Source: Amaranthus tricolor (lineage: Eukaryota > Streptophyta > Magnoliopsida > Caryophyllales > Amaranthaceae). Taken from it: DNA of 64,000 nt. The stretch lies in contig NC_080053.1 in NCBI RefSeq assembly GCF_026212465.1, positions 11,301,841 to 11,365,840 on the forward strand. The letters run 5' to 3'. The translations under genes were made by a program, and so were the position numbers. Each line of letters opens with the position of its first letter. The stretch's first letter is position 1. The notes beneath the pieces were generated by a model. It saw only the letters and a program-made list of their open reading frames with translations, was not told the origin of the DNA and did no database searches. This document shows, in pieces, positions 1 to 10,910 of the stretch.

Positions 1-152
1 GCGGTTTAAAGAATAAAAGAAATAAATAATACTAACCGTCCATTTAGCCGGTAAAAAAAAGTTAACTAGCCATATAGGCGGTATAAAATAATACAAAAGC
101 AATAAAGTGTTCTTGTCATCCGTAAAGGTGACGTATTGTCCAATAAATTATT

Positions 153-536
153 TTATGGGTTATTTATCTTGCAACGTTTTGTACTTGTTTCTCCTTCATC
201 ATTTTTAGTTCTTTTATTACTTGGTGATGGTTTATTTTCAGTTGATGTTGTTGGAGCACTATTAGTTGTTTGTGATGATGAATTATTTGTTGGTCGTACT
301 AGTGGAATATTAGTCGGTGGGATTAGTGGATTATTAATTGGTCGCATATGTGAATTACGAGTGGGTGGTACTGGTGTACCATTAGTATTATTGGGATTAT
401 TATGTCGGAGTTGATTTAAATTAGTCATTGCTGGGTTTGTAGTGAAGGGTATGGAATTATGCTCAATTATAAAATATAAAAATGTGTTAGAAACACCTTG
501 GATGACGATGTTGATACCATTTGATTGTTGGTCCAT
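153..536 (-). CDS. Unrecognised ORF, 127 aa, possibly transposon-derived
   Basis: The frame opens with a true ATG at 536 and runs 127 codons. The protein is rich in Asn, Thr, Ser and Pro (tracts such as NNPNNTNGTPVPPT) and ends in a basic stretch (KRTKNDEGETSTKRCK). I recognise no domain. Low-complexity N-terminal regions with a basic patch are common in plant transposon proteins, and the sequence just upstream (537-790) looks like a retroelement leader, so a degenerate gag-like or transposase N-terminal frame is possible. The opposite strand has a similar-length frame that opens only with TTG and is probably a shadow. It may not be a gene at all. Confidence 0.25.
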   Translation of the reverse strand: MDQQSNGINIVIQGVSNTFLYFIIEHNSIPFTTNPAMTNLNQLRHNNPNNTNGTPVPPTRNSHMRPINNPLIPPTNIPLVRPTNNSSSQTTNSAPTTSTENKPSPSNKRTKNDEGETSTKRCKINNP

Positions 537-790
537 TTGTAGGTACCGATGAAAAAAATGCTTAATTAGGTTTTAAAAATATTACGTTCTTGATTATTAA
601 GGGTAGAGCTCGTGTTGATAACGTGTTAAAACTTAGAGAGATAAGGAGGAGATAGAATGAGTAAAAGTTAGAAAATTGAAATGTTTTTATTCATTGGTGT
701 GTTTTTTTACATCGATAAACTTCTATATTTATAAGCAAGTTTTTCTTACAATTACATTGTATGTATTCACATTAGATTAAATTTATTAAT
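537..790 (-). promoter_or_regulatory. Possible retroelement leader with TATA box
   Basis: Reading the minus strand, a TATAAATA-type box lies at about 725-733. It is followed by an AT-rich leader and, near 610-625, by a TTATCAACACGA sequence that resembles a plant copia primer-binding region, shortly upstream of the ATG at 536. No matching LTR pair was found in the window, so this is only suggestive. Confidence 0.25.
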
Positions 791-1724
791 TACCTTTCAC
801 ACTATATTTCAACAACAAGATAGTAGTCTTGAATATTGTAATGTCCTCAATGCAGGAAAGGAATACTACCTATGTGAACAGAAATTAATATTTTCTTTAT
901 CTATGTTTGGTATATTCTTATTGATACCACAATCCACAAATAGTGTACTGCTCAGTATCATGGTGGTTATTATATACTATACTACCTTATTATCCTTAAA
1001 TTCTAAAGTCAAAAATATTATACTCTTTATGTCCGCTTTGATTTATATTAAAGAGAAATTAAGTTATTTTTAAGAGAGTAGTAATAAATGATGATAGAGA
1101 ATTAATTAGGTGAATGAAATTAAAAGATAGTTAAAATGTATAAATGAGATTAAAAAAATTGATGGACCACAATCTCATAAAAATATGCAAATTAAATAGA
1201 ACGAACCAAAATGAAAAATATTGTAATTTTCAATGGAAGGGGGAATATATCATGCTTGCGAGCTCGTCTTATATTACTATTTATTCCATTTGCAAGTTGC
1301 TACTCATGTTTGTTAGTTCAATCTTTTCATTTTGTTTATAATCAAAAAAATATAAAATTTCAAATTAATTGTTACGTTTTACTTCCCCATCCTCGTAATT
1401 TTATCACACTTTTCCTTCTAATTTGTTCCTTTTATTTTAGTATTTGTTTTATGAAAATGAATCATTAACTTTCTTTTATTCTCATCCAAACAATTCAATT
1501 TCATTTACTATCATCCACATAATTTAAATGCAATCATTGTTTCTTAACTTTAGTAAAAAGTTCCTTTATGCATTCTAAAAATATTTCAAGAAAAAAAAAA
1601 GTTATATGATGATTAAATTTTTATTTCTAATTAAAATTTTTCTATAAATAATTTTTTCCAAATACAAAATCAATGATGTGTGGAATTTACAATAAAGTTG
1701 TGGGGTTAAGATGTCCTATTATGG
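791..1724. other. AT-rich noncoding stretch
   Basis: No gene, repeat unit or clear transposon end is recognised. The short open frames here consist of hydrophobic low-complexity residues, as expected from T-rich DNA. Confidence 0.5.
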
Positions 1725-2200
1725 CTTAACAAAGTTTGGTCTAAACTGTAAATTAAACCGGACCAAACTAAATTTTAGTATATGGTCAAGTCTATGTTCT
1801 AAATGGTCTGGTCTGGTTTTTTTTCAATATAAATTACGGTTTACGGTCTGATTTTGGTTTTTTATTTTTCAGACCAGATCAAACCGCAAATCGTACTATA
1901 GATGAAAATCATAATTTAAAAAAAAAAAAAATTAAGTTGCTACCTAGATATTTCAAGATGTAGTTATTTTTTTATACTAATATATACTTGAATGATGTTG
2001 ATGTTATCAACTAATTATAAATTATTATGTTTAGTGATTGTAGATGCGAAATAGTTGCATAAACACATGTATTAATTTGGACAAAAATATAAAAATAAAA
2101 AATCGTAAACCAGAACAGACCATTATAAAAAGATTTGATCCGATCTGATCTGAAAATTTTCCAAACCGAAATCTTTTGATTTCGTCTGATTTTAATATCT
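1725..2200. repeat. hAT-like non-autonomous element remnant
   Basis: The segment has many short repeats of the type GGTCTGGTCTGGTTT on one side and their complements (AGACCAGATCAAACCG, ATCCGATCTGATCTG) on the other, in mirror arrangement around an AT-rich centre. Such subterminal repeats are typical of plant hAT non-autonomous elements. The exact ends and target duplication could not be placed. Confidence 0.35.
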
Positions 2201-3095
2201 GACGTACATTACAAATGTGGATTTATCATTATCATTGATTAACATAACATGACTTTGCATTGTCCAAGGAATTTATCATGTGTCTAAACGAGAGCGGTGC
2301 TAATGGTTTTTTTAAGTTACTCTTCAATTTCTTTTTCTTAATCTTTGTTAAAAGACTACTTTTAATTTAGTAGTACTCCCTTTTGCTATAGAAATTCATT
2401 TATTTTTAATTTCTTACACTAAATTTATTCTATTTTTACTTTTATTTTCATAACTCCTTTTGTTTTTTCTTTAATTTTGATTGATCCACGCATTTAGCTT
2501 ATTCTTTAATCTAATCTACATATTTATCTCATTTTTCGTAAAATACTACTCATTTTTCTTTAATCAGTTTACCAATTTTCATTCAATCAGTAGGAATAAT
2601 AGAGTACTTAGGTGCCGCAAAAGTGTTCATTTCGGGTCGTGTGTTAACAATTATACTACTAATTAAGATTTAACATAGTATTAGTGTCACTTATTTGTTA
2701 TATTTTTTTTCAAATATAGTTTGTCGATAATAAGATTGTTAACCTCAAAATATGTAGTGTTTAACATTACTATTATACTTAATCCTATCTATTAGACTTG
2801 CAACTAATAGTAATATTTTTCCTTATAATATGTCACAACCAGTTACAAGTATTTTAGAATTGAGGTAATACATAAAAATTCAGGTAAATTTTAGAATAAT
2901 TTATTTTATAACATAAATATTTTTAGTTTTTATAAATATGATTAGTTATAATTGTCATTCATCCTTCACCATGACCTATCCTTTCAAAGTGCCATCCTTG
3001 ATCCTCCTTTATTTCTCGGTTACTTGCATAATATAGTTTTAGAAGAAGAAACACGAGTTTCCGCTGCTGTCAAACTTACTCAAATTTTTCATTAA
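2201..3095. other. AT-rich intergenic stretch with a small hAT-like scrap
   Basis: There is no gene. At about 2610-2645 a GTGTTCATTTCGGGTCGTGT sequence resembles one end of the hAT-type MITE found at 55313-55500, but no opposite end is visible. The rest is unremarkable. Confidence 0.45.
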
Positions 3096-3100
3096 CCACA

Positions 3101-3371
3101 TGTAACATCCCGACCTCTCGAACTACTGGTGATTACTCATGGAAACTGTAGACTGGCCTCATAGACCAACACAAGTCTTTTCAGCGCACTTTAACCTCAC
3201 TCGTGCGCACCCAGAAGAACTTTCCAGGAGGTCACCCATCCTAAGACTACTCCCTACCAAGCACGCTTAACTGTGGAGTTCTTAGCAAATGGGCTCCCAT
3301 GAAAAAAAAATGCACCTTGTTGATATGAGTAGTCTATCAATCTTTTTTCAAGCTAAATCTAAGGTATCACA
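3101..3371 (-). repeat. Cassandra LTR (3' LTR in element orientation)
   Basis: In plus-strand reading it begins TGTAACATCCC and ends GGTATCACA. It is about 70 bp longer than the other LTR because of an A-rich and T-rich segment at about 3285-3350 that the other copy lacks. Confidence 0.85.
3214..3283 (-). other. 5S rRNA-derived block inside Cassandra LTR
   Basis: The reverse complement contains AGAACTCCACAGTTAAGCGT and GGATGGGTGACCTCCTGG, which match the internal and 3' parts of plant 5S rRNA, including the internal promoter region. It is not a functional 5S gene: only part of 5S is present and it sits inside an LTR. The second LTR has the matching block at 3599-3667. Confidence 0.85.
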
Positions 3372-3488
3372 TTCACCCCTACTTAGGAATACAAAGTCCT
3401 CGTTGGATCGTAGTTTCAGGATCTTTTCCCCTACTAGATGCACTGAACACACAATCAGCCATGATCGCAGGGTTTCTCTGATACTATT

Positions 3489-3687
3489 TGTAACACCCCG
3501 GCCTCTCGGACTGCTGGTCATTACTCATGGAGACTGTAGACTGGCCCCACAGACCAACACAAGTCTTTTCAGCGCACTTTGACCTTACTCGCACTCGGAA
3601 GAACTTTCTAGAACGTCACTCATCTTAAGATTACTCCCCACCAAGCATGCTTAACCGTGGAGTTCTTAGCTAAATCTGGGGATCACA
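3489..3687 (-). repeat. Cassandra LTR (5' LTR in element orientation)
   Basis: In plus-strand reading it begins TGTAACACCCC and ends GGGATCACA, followed directly by the CCACA target duplication. It is 199 bp long. Its 5S-like block at 3599-3667 has accumulated more changes than that of the other LTR. Confidence 0.85.
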
Positions 3688-3763
3688 CCACAAATACAAA
3701 TCTCTCCAAGTGTTGTTACAGTTTTGTAGAAAAATAGTGAAAAACTAGGAAAAGTGAATTATT

Positions 3764-3852
3764 TGTTAGAGTATATAACATATCTTGAGGCCTCAACCAT
3801 TAACTTAAGCTTTTGGTTGAATTGGTTTAATTTCTTGATATGGTATCAGAAC
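3764..3852 (+). mobile_element. LTR end and primer-binding site of a second retroelement
   Basis: A TGTTAGAGTATATAACATAT sequence opens a segment ending in ATATGGTATCAGAACT. The latter is a good match to the initiator-Met tRNA primer-binding site (TGGTATCAGAGC) used by plant copia elements. It points to the plus strand, while the adjoining reverse-transcriptase fragment is on the minus strand, so the two belong to different insertions. Confidence 0.45.
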
Positions 3853-3856
3853 TAAA

Positions 3857-4870
3857 CTTAACCAATAAATATAATAGACAAACGAAGAGAAACAGAGGAG
3901 GCAGTGAGACAATATCATCCATATAAAGCAGAAAGTAGGAAATATCAGAACCATAATAATACACAAATAGAAAATTATCAGAAATCTTGTTTTGGAAGTC
4001 GATAGTAGTTACAAAGACACAAACCGCTAATACCAAGTATGAGGTGCATGCTTAAGATCGTACAAAGATTTGTGTACAAACAAACATAATCAGGATGAGC
4101 AAAGTGATGAAATCCCATAGGCAGATGCATATAAACAGTCTAATTTAAACAACCATGAATAAAAGCATTATTAACATCTAACTGATGAATGGGCCAAGAT
4201 TTAGCAAGAGCAATATGAAGAACAATTTGGTGAGAAGTAGGTTTAGCAACCAGACTAAAGGTCTCATCACAATCAACACCATCAACCTGTGATTTTCATC
4301 ACCCACTAAACGAGCCTTGTATCACTCAAAAGAGCCATTAGACCTAGTCTTATGCCAAAAAAATCCATAAAGAATGGATAATATTGGCATTGGCATGCCA
4401 AGGTACAAGTTTCCACGTATTATTTTCAATTAAAGCATCATATTCATCTTTTATGGAACGTTTTCAATTTGGGTCATGTAAGGCAGTGACAGAATCTTTA
4501 GGAATAGGAGAAATGGATTGGGTAACGTATGCGTGCGAGGAATATTTTGGGTTGGGTTATCGTTTTGACTAGAGTAGTAAGACAGGGTGGAGGAACGAAG
4601 AAAGTGCGCTGGCAAGCAGTAGGTGGTAGATTGGGAGTCGAACTGCACTGTAAAGGGATAGTTGAATGTGGCCTTGGAAGAGATAAGACGCTAATATACA
4701 AATTGGAGGACAAAGAACCGGACAGGAGTGGGATATTTTGTGGGCTTAGGCTGCCAGGGGAGTCCAACGAGAGTTGAAGAGGGAGTTTGAGGTACGAGAT
4801 CTGGACTGAGAAAGATGCACATGATTGGGCTAGCCCAAATGATTGAATAAGAATGTGAGTAATTAGTTTG
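3857..4870 (-). pseudogene. Copia reverse transcriptase, broken and partial
   Basis: Minus-strand translation in shifting frames gives, in order, a Pro/Ser-rich linker, SIKDEYDALIENNTWKLVP, ARLVGDE, a VDCDETFSLVAKPT-like stretch, LDVNNAFIHG, and finally YFLLYMDDIV near 3920. These are successive landmarks of the Ty1/copia reverse transcriptase, and the last is the YxDD catalytic motif (here YMDD). The reading frame is interrupted by several frameshifts and stops, and the coding sequence ends just after the catalytic motif, with no RNase H part. The upstream linker portion (4622-4870) is repeated at 15688-15880 as part of the larger duplication. Confidence 0.75.
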
Positions 4871-4960
4871 AATTTCAAATTCTTTATTTAAACCTACCAT
4901 TAAAATAGTTTTCTAATATGAATTTAGTTATACATGTTAGGAAACAAATTTCAACCAATA

Positions 4961-5245
4961 ATACATTAGGTATATTTTGATATATAGGATCTTTATATTA
5001 TGAAATAAATTTCAACCAATGTATTTTAGCCATTTGTCATAGTTTCTTAGAGTGTGACATTTGGCATTTACAACTCTTTTCATAGAATTTATTTTAAAAT
5101 TCTCTTTTTTAATACAAAAGTAGAAAAAATACATTAGGTTTATTTTAATATATAGGATCTTCACATTAAAAAACAAATTTCTACCAATGTATTTTAGCCA
5201 TTTGTTATAGTTTCTTAGAGTGTGACATTTGGCATTTCACAATTC
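4961..5245. repeat. Diverged direct repeat, period about 168 bp
   Basis: The segment starting ACATTAGGTATATTTTGATA near 4962 recurs near 5131 as ACATTAGGTTTATTTTAATA. Both copies continue through a shared CAATGTATTTTAGCCATTTG and TTTCTTAGAGTGTGACATTT. The same pair is found in unit 2 at about 16030-16315, so the small duplication predates the large one. Confidence 0.7.
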
Positions 5246-5249
5246 TTTT

Positions 5250-7169
5250 AATAGAATTTATGATTTATGATAAAATAAATTGCAACAATTATGCAATGCA
5301 TATTTGTTAAGAAAAAAGACACATCCCTTAAAATTGTGTGAATAAAAATAAAAATTTTTAAAAAATAAAAAATAACTTAAAGAAAGTGATAATACACTAA
5401 TTAGTATTAAAATATTATAATTAAAGATATGAACAAAAAATAAAAGTTGCATATGCAAAGTACTATAAGCGACATGCTACATTTAAAGTAGTACTACAAA
5501 TTAATACTCTCACTGTTCTGAAATACTTGTTACATTACGACTTTTAGTACTATTCATCATTCAAACTTATTTTATATATTGCGGTTATAATGTGTAAGAA
5601 AAAATATAATCAAGTGAGATCTTATTTTAATTGTCTAATCAAATACTTTCATAATATTAACTTTTATAATTTTTAATTATACATAATTCAATATATAAAT
5701 TATAAAAATAATATATTAAATTGTGTAAAAAGTTAAATATAGCAAATATAATTAAACGAGAAAGTATGAAATAACTATTCAAGTCATCCCCTTCTCAATA
5801 AATCTAGGAACTTGGACTTATGTAGAAGTACTTACTTAAGTATCTGATTTATACAACTTTCTCAACAAAATAAAAATTTTAAAGGAAACTTGGTGTTCAA
5901 GGAGCAAGCTCTTTGGTATTTGATTAAATATATTACTAAAATAATAGAACTACATATTAATGTCATTTAAGAAACAAAAGAATTAAATAATATAGATAAT
6001 CACCAACTTTATTTATTCAATTTTTTAAAATAATAGTAATATATTCTAAGCTTTCCAAAAAAAAAAAAAAAAGAAGAATACTCGTTTAAGTATGATTAAT
6101 TAACTAGAATATCTATATGTTTCAATTCCATTTATATATCTATATGTCATTTAAGTATGATTAAGTATTTTTTTAATTTTTATGCAACACACTTTTTTTT
6201 CATTCCATTTATATGTTTCAATTCTCGTTTTTGATATAAAATCTTTTCAAAATATTATTAACTAGAATATCTTTAGTGATAATTTTCTACTATTAGACAT
6301 TGATATTTTCTATAATAATTGATATTTATTATAAAAGAAGAATACTTGAATATGACTAATATAATAATATTATAATCATAAAAAGTAAAGTATGATTAAT
6401 TGGACACATAAATTTTAAGCACAATCTATAATAATACGTTTAAAAATATTTGACACATTAATAAATACTCGTTAATCAGGCAATGATCCATCAATATATC
6501 TAGTGGTTAAGAGTTACTCCTTCTGTCTTCAAATGTTCTTCTTATTTATTTTTATCGTGGATCCCAATGTAAATTTTAAAATCAAATAATTTTAATTATG
6601 GGTTTTCAAAAACCCAAAAAAAGTTAATATTTAGAAAGTATATATTGAGATATATCTAACAAAATGTCATATTATATGTTTTTCTTATAGATCGATCAGA
6701 AATTTTAATTAAAGTTTGACACTAAAATTCGAAAGGATTATAAGAATATAGAAGTAAGTCTTAATGAATTCAAGTTGGTATTATTCCCCTTTTCATTATT
6801 TCATAATAAATGTCGTAATAAAATATTATTATATAATGTATGTAATTTAATTAAGCAAAACTTATTTATTTTGCTCTGAAAATTACTCCTACCATTTTCC
6901 TTCAAAGATTTAAATAATCACATATATTTTTACATAAAACTAGTCTAATTAAAATAACTTAAAGAAAAAAATAAGAATGCAATAGAAATATATTTAAAAT
7001 AGGCAAAGATGATTTTAAAGGAAAACTACTTCATTAAAATAAACTGTCATCAGGTATTCTGGAATAAAATCAGCAGAAAAGTGGCATTTTATTTCAATTT
7101 TTTTTAAATAAATAAAACTTGCTATAGCAAATAATTCAATTACCACTCTAGGCAAATACCCCTGACAGT
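5250..7169. other. Noncoding part of unit 1, with deletion scar
   Basis: No gene is seen. At about 6058-6090 an A-rich run passes into sequence unlike unit 2. Homology to unit 2 resumes near 6165 with the stretch found just downstream of the F-box gene there (about 20961). The F-box locus therefore seems to have been lost from this unit, with local rearrangement at an A-tract. Confidence 0.6.
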
Positions 7170-7187
7170 TGACACTACAAAAAACTA

Positions 7188-7495
7188 TTGAATTGGCGAC
7201 ACACCTTTTCGTCGCCATTTCATAGCTAAACGGTCAAAAAGTGACCTTGGCGACGGGGGGCGACGGGCTTCGTGGTGGTCGCCTTTTCGTTCGTCGCTAA
7301 CATCAAATTGGACGCCATTTGCTCGCCATTTTTTTTGGAGAAACTGGCGAACACGGAGCGACGAGATGTCCATCGCCAAACACGTGTGTATCATGGCGAC
7401 AAGGAGCTCCTCGCCAATGCTATCGCCAGAGCTGGCGACCAATTAGCGACCACCTTGTCGTCGCCAACTTGGCGACCAACCACTGATAGCATTTT
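7188..7495. repeat. CACTA left subterminal repeat region (GGCGAC motifs)
   Basis: The block holds over 15 copies of GGCGAC, TGGCGA or their complements in both orientations. In CACTA elements such short subterminal repeats bind the TNPA protein and bring the ends together. The high GC of this block stands out from its surroundings. Confidence 0.8.
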
Positions 7496-7670
7496 CTTCG
7501 CCTACTGCTTTTATGCTTTTTGTAGCCATATATATTTTCTATTAGTTATAATATTAAAATAAAAATATATACACATAAAACAAATAAATTAAAATAAAAG
7601 AGCTGAAAATATTATATATAAAACTGAAGTTTATTTACAAAGTCACAAAAATTACAAATATTTTAATCAT

Positions 7671-9201
7671 TCATTGAGGAGGTGGAGGAGGGGGTTGATT
7701 CAAATTGAAATGCGATTCAAGGAATTTCATAAATTGTTCTCGTTCTATTGCTATTTGTTCAGTCATCCTTTGATGATAGTCATAGGCTGTCTGAGCATTT
7801 TCTCTTCGTATCGCTTCCCATAATTGATAATTAAACTCCATTTGCCGGGCTTCTAAATCCGCAAACCTTTGTTGTATAATGGCATCATAATCAGGTTGTG
7901 CAGGCTGAGAAGCCGGAATATCCGTTGGCTCAGGAGGATAAATAATTTGAGTGGCGGAACCAACCCTAAATACCTCTTTGGATTTTTTGTTTATTTTGTT
8001 TAAACCGCTTTCTACGTTTTTTATAGCATCCAACCAAATTTGACTTGGGTCGCGAGTTGGATGCTCCTCCATCAAAGAATGATATTCATCCTTCAATAAA
8101 ACAAAGAAATCAATTACCAATAAACAAACTATTAATTGATACCAAAAATAAATAAATAAACAAGTTTAAAAGATTATTACGTTAACTTTTTGTGACTTGC
8201 TATTCGTCCATTGGGAACAATCTCCTGTTTCATTGTCAAAGACCCCATGCGTTCGTGTAAATATTTCATAGGCCGTGGGTCTTTGACCTTTTGATTGTTC
8301 CTGAAATATTTTAAAAAAAAACGACTTAAAACTAAACAAAAGATAATAAAAAAATTCAATATAATACTACTTAATTGACAAAATACTCACCAAATCTCGC
8401 ATTGTTCTGATGTGCGGGATTGAGCCACCTGTATGGGTGGCTTCGACTTTGTCTCTTCCTCCACGTCTATTGGAGGAATTCCTAGCCGAAACGGCTTTAT
8501 TATCTGGGCGTTCCCAATTCACCTTCCATCGCGCCCAGGTCTCATTATCGATGGAAGGAGGTTTAAATTCAGGCTTGCTTTTCAACGTCCTACGCCATTT
8601 GAAAAGCATATCCGCATAGCGCTTTGCGGCTTTTTGCTCCCACGACCTTCGAACGAAATGTTCGAGACGAGGGTCCCATTTGTATTGTTTCTAAATACAT
8701 AAATGTTTCATCAAATAAAATACTTAAAATAATTTATATATAACAAAGTCTAAAAATAAACAACAAAATAATAATTTTACCTTAAATTCATTAAAATAAA
8801 AATCTTTGGTGTGTTTTGTCACACCCTTCCAACTACTACCTTCGACATCATGCCTATAATTGAAGGTAGCCCTTATTTTGGATGCAATGGTGTTTCCGGA
8901 TATGGGATTAAATCTTACAATAATTAACAAAATTAGTTTATATTGAAATTTTAATATTGAAAAAATATTAATGATAATAAGATGATTAAAATATTTACTT
9001 GTTTATTGTTGGTAGCCATGGAAGATTCGGACGAGGATCGTCTCCATCGTCCTCTTCCATATTTTGCACGGAATCACTTGGAGTATTTTCACTACTCCCA
9101 TGAACTCGGTTACTGTTGTCTTCGTCGTTATTGTCGTCGTGTCTACTCGACAAATTATTCAGGAAATAGTTGCTAGCCCAATCATTAGGGTCGCTGCTCA
9201 T
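7671..9201 (-). CDS. TNPA-like protein of CACTA element (Transposase_24 / Ptta-En-Spm family)
   Basis: Five exons give one open frame of 391 aa: 9201-8999, 8913-8781, 8690-8391, 8300-8181 and 8090-7671. All introns follow GT-AG and all phases agree. The start is the ATG at 9201 (MSSDPNDWASNYF); a longer frame upstream has only a TTG. The N-terminus is acidic. The central part (exons 2 to 4) has landmarks of the plant En/Spm Transposase_24 family: HTKDFYFNEFKK, YKWDP, a basic KWRRTLKSKPEF stretch, and GQRPTAYEIFTRTHG. The C-terminus is predicted coiled coil (QQRFADLEARQMEFNYQ) ending in six prolines. Proteins of this type bind the subterminal repeats of their own element. No stop or frameshift was found, so it may still be expressed and act in trans on related elements. 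Splice sites are inferred by eye. Confidence 0.85.
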
Positions 9202-10100
9202 TTTGCCTATAATATTTATTTCAAATCCTAATACTATTTTCAACTAAAATCAATCTTATCTATACCATAAAATGTCCCAATTTTATCTACGTAATGAATT
9301 TTTTCATGTCAAACTAAACATTACTACGTATACTATTAAAGGCTAAAGCAATTTGAAAATTATATTAAAAAATTACATTAGACATGCTCAAAAATTCAAA
9401 AATATTAAACAAAAAAAAAAAAATTCGAAACTAGATAATAACAACATATTAAAAATAAATTACTCTATAATTCCAAAGTTACATATTAAATAAAAAAATC
9501 TAGAAAAAAATATAACATAAAACATGCTCAAAGTATACCATAATTCATAATTCGAAAATATAAATTACTCCGAAATTCAAAAATGCATAAAAATAACATT
9601 AAACATGCTCAAGTTATACCATAATTCGAAAATGTTAAAAACATACAAAAAATGACGAAACAATATAATAACAGTAAACATGCTTAAAATATACCATAAT
9701 CCGAAATTAAAAAAAAAACATACATAATTCAACATAAACATCATGAAATAACTAGAAAAACATGTTGAAGATGACAATGTACTCCATAGCTCGAAATCAA
9801 ACATAAAAAAAAACATTCAATCATAATTTATCATCATAATCATCAAGAACATTGAAATAATTTAAAAAATAAACAGTAAACACTAACCTTTTAATAAGAA
9901 GATTAGTTTTTCAGAGTTGAAGATGAGTAGAAATCACAAAATGATGACCAAAAGATTAAAAGAGAAAAGAAAATTAATAGAAAATAAGATGAAGGGAGGA
10001 AAAGAAAACTCAAAGGTGAAGTATAAGGAAAATAAAGAAGTCTGGAAATGAGGATACTTGTGTAGGAAATGAGGAATTAGGGCTTCATATGACATTTTTC
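9202..10100. other. Upstream region of TNPA-like gene with short repeats
   Basis: No gene is seen. An AAACATGCTCAAA...ATACCATAATTCGAAA motif recurs at about 9521, 9601 and 9676, and in part near 9382, at a spacing of 75 to 80 bp. This lies upstream of the TNPA-like start and could be promoter repeats or mere degenerate tandem duplication. Confidence 0.45.
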
Positions 10101-10104
10101 TTCT

Positions 10105-10425
10105 GAAATGGGCGACCAGCATGGCGGTAGCTGATTCATCGCCAACTACAATGAAAAGACCTAGCAGATTGCACTTTTCAGAATAGCGACGGGATGGCGA
10201 CCAGCAGGCCGGTAGCTGACTCGTCGCAAGAACCTCGGTAATCAGTACTTTTGCGTGCTGCAGTGGGCAAATTATTTGGCGCATTTTTTGACGTGGTATG
10301 GCGACGGGGATGTTGGTAGCTGGTTCGTCGCTGCCTGCATTGACAAGATTAGTCAGTTTGACTTTTCAGGTTGGCGACCAGTTTCCGGTCGCTAGTGCCT
10401 CGATAATGAAAACCTTTGCGTGCTG
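10105..10425. repeat. Internal GGCGAC-rich block in CACTA element
   Basis: The block has GGCGACCAGC, GCGACGGGATGGCGACCAG, TCGTCGC and GGTCGCTAG motifs like those of the two subterminal regions, but sits in the middle between the two genes. The phrase GGTAGCTGxxTCGTCGC recurs about three times, at spacings near 100 bp. It may be an internal regulatory region, or the remnant of another CACTA end captured inside. Confidence 0.6.
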
Positions 10426-10466
10426 CAGTGGTGAAAAATACGGCTGTGCAGTATTATTGTACTTAT

Positions 10467-10474
10467 TATTACCG

Positions 10475-10562
<88 letters not shown>

Positions 10563-10594
10563 TTTATTATTATTATTATAATTATTAATTTTAC

Positions 10595-10625
<31 letters not shown>

Positions 10626-10706
10626 TATTATTTATTATTTTTTATTTATTATTTTTTTTATTACAACTGTTATTGTTATTAATATTATTATTGTTGTTAA
10701 AATCAA

Positions 10707-10742
<36 letters not shown>

Positions 10743-10855
10743 TTTTATTTATTATTAGTATTGTTATTATGATTATTGTTGATATATATTTATTATTTTG
10801 TTGTTGTTGTTATTATTATTATTACTACAAAATATTAATAATTCGAAGGATTATA
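10467..10855. repeat. TTA/ATT trinucleotide microsatellite
   Basis: A long, interrupted array of (TTA)n and (TTG)n lies between the CACTA genes. The long Leu or Tyr runs translated from it are artefacts. Confidence 0.95.
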
Positions 10856-10910
10856 ATTAAATTGTATTAAATATTACAAAATATTAAATAATTACATATA
10901 AAAAATTAAA

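Larger units (their letters stand above)
3101..3687 (-). mobile_element. Cassandra-type TRIM retrotransposon, complete
   Basis: Two direct LTRs (3101-3371 and 3489-3687) flank an internal region of only 117 bp with no coding capacity. Each LTR holds a segment matching 5S rRNA on the minus strand, the hallmark of the Cassandra family of terminal-repeat retrotransposons in miniature. Read on the minus strand, a GTATCAGAG-type primer-binding site follows the first LTR (3475-3486), and a purine-rich AGTAGGGGTGAA tract precedes the second. A perfect 5-bp target duplication, CCACA, lies at 3096-3100 and 3688-3692. Such elements encode no protein and move only with enzymes supplied in trans. The LTRs differ at many positions and in length, so the insertion is old. 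Confidence 0.9.

Noticed and set aside
136..414. Plus-strand open frame rich in Leu, Val and Gly
   Set aside because: It begins at TTG, lies opposite the 153-536 frame, and its repetitive residues mirror the Asn/Thr/Pro tract of that frame.
3214..3283. Possible genuine 5S rRNA gene
   Set aside because: The match is partial and sits inside paired LTRs with a target duplication, so it is the Cassandra-derived copy.
7185..7562. Two overlapping frames in the CACTA left end
   Set aside because: They arise from the GC-rich subterminal repeats and encode nothing recognisable.
9202..9243. Longer N-terminus for the TNPA-like protein
   Set aside because: The frame opens with TTG at 9243; the ATG at 9201 is the first usable start.
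10298..10870. Plus-strand frames made of long Leu and Tyr runs
   Set aside because: They are translations of the TTA microsatellite.
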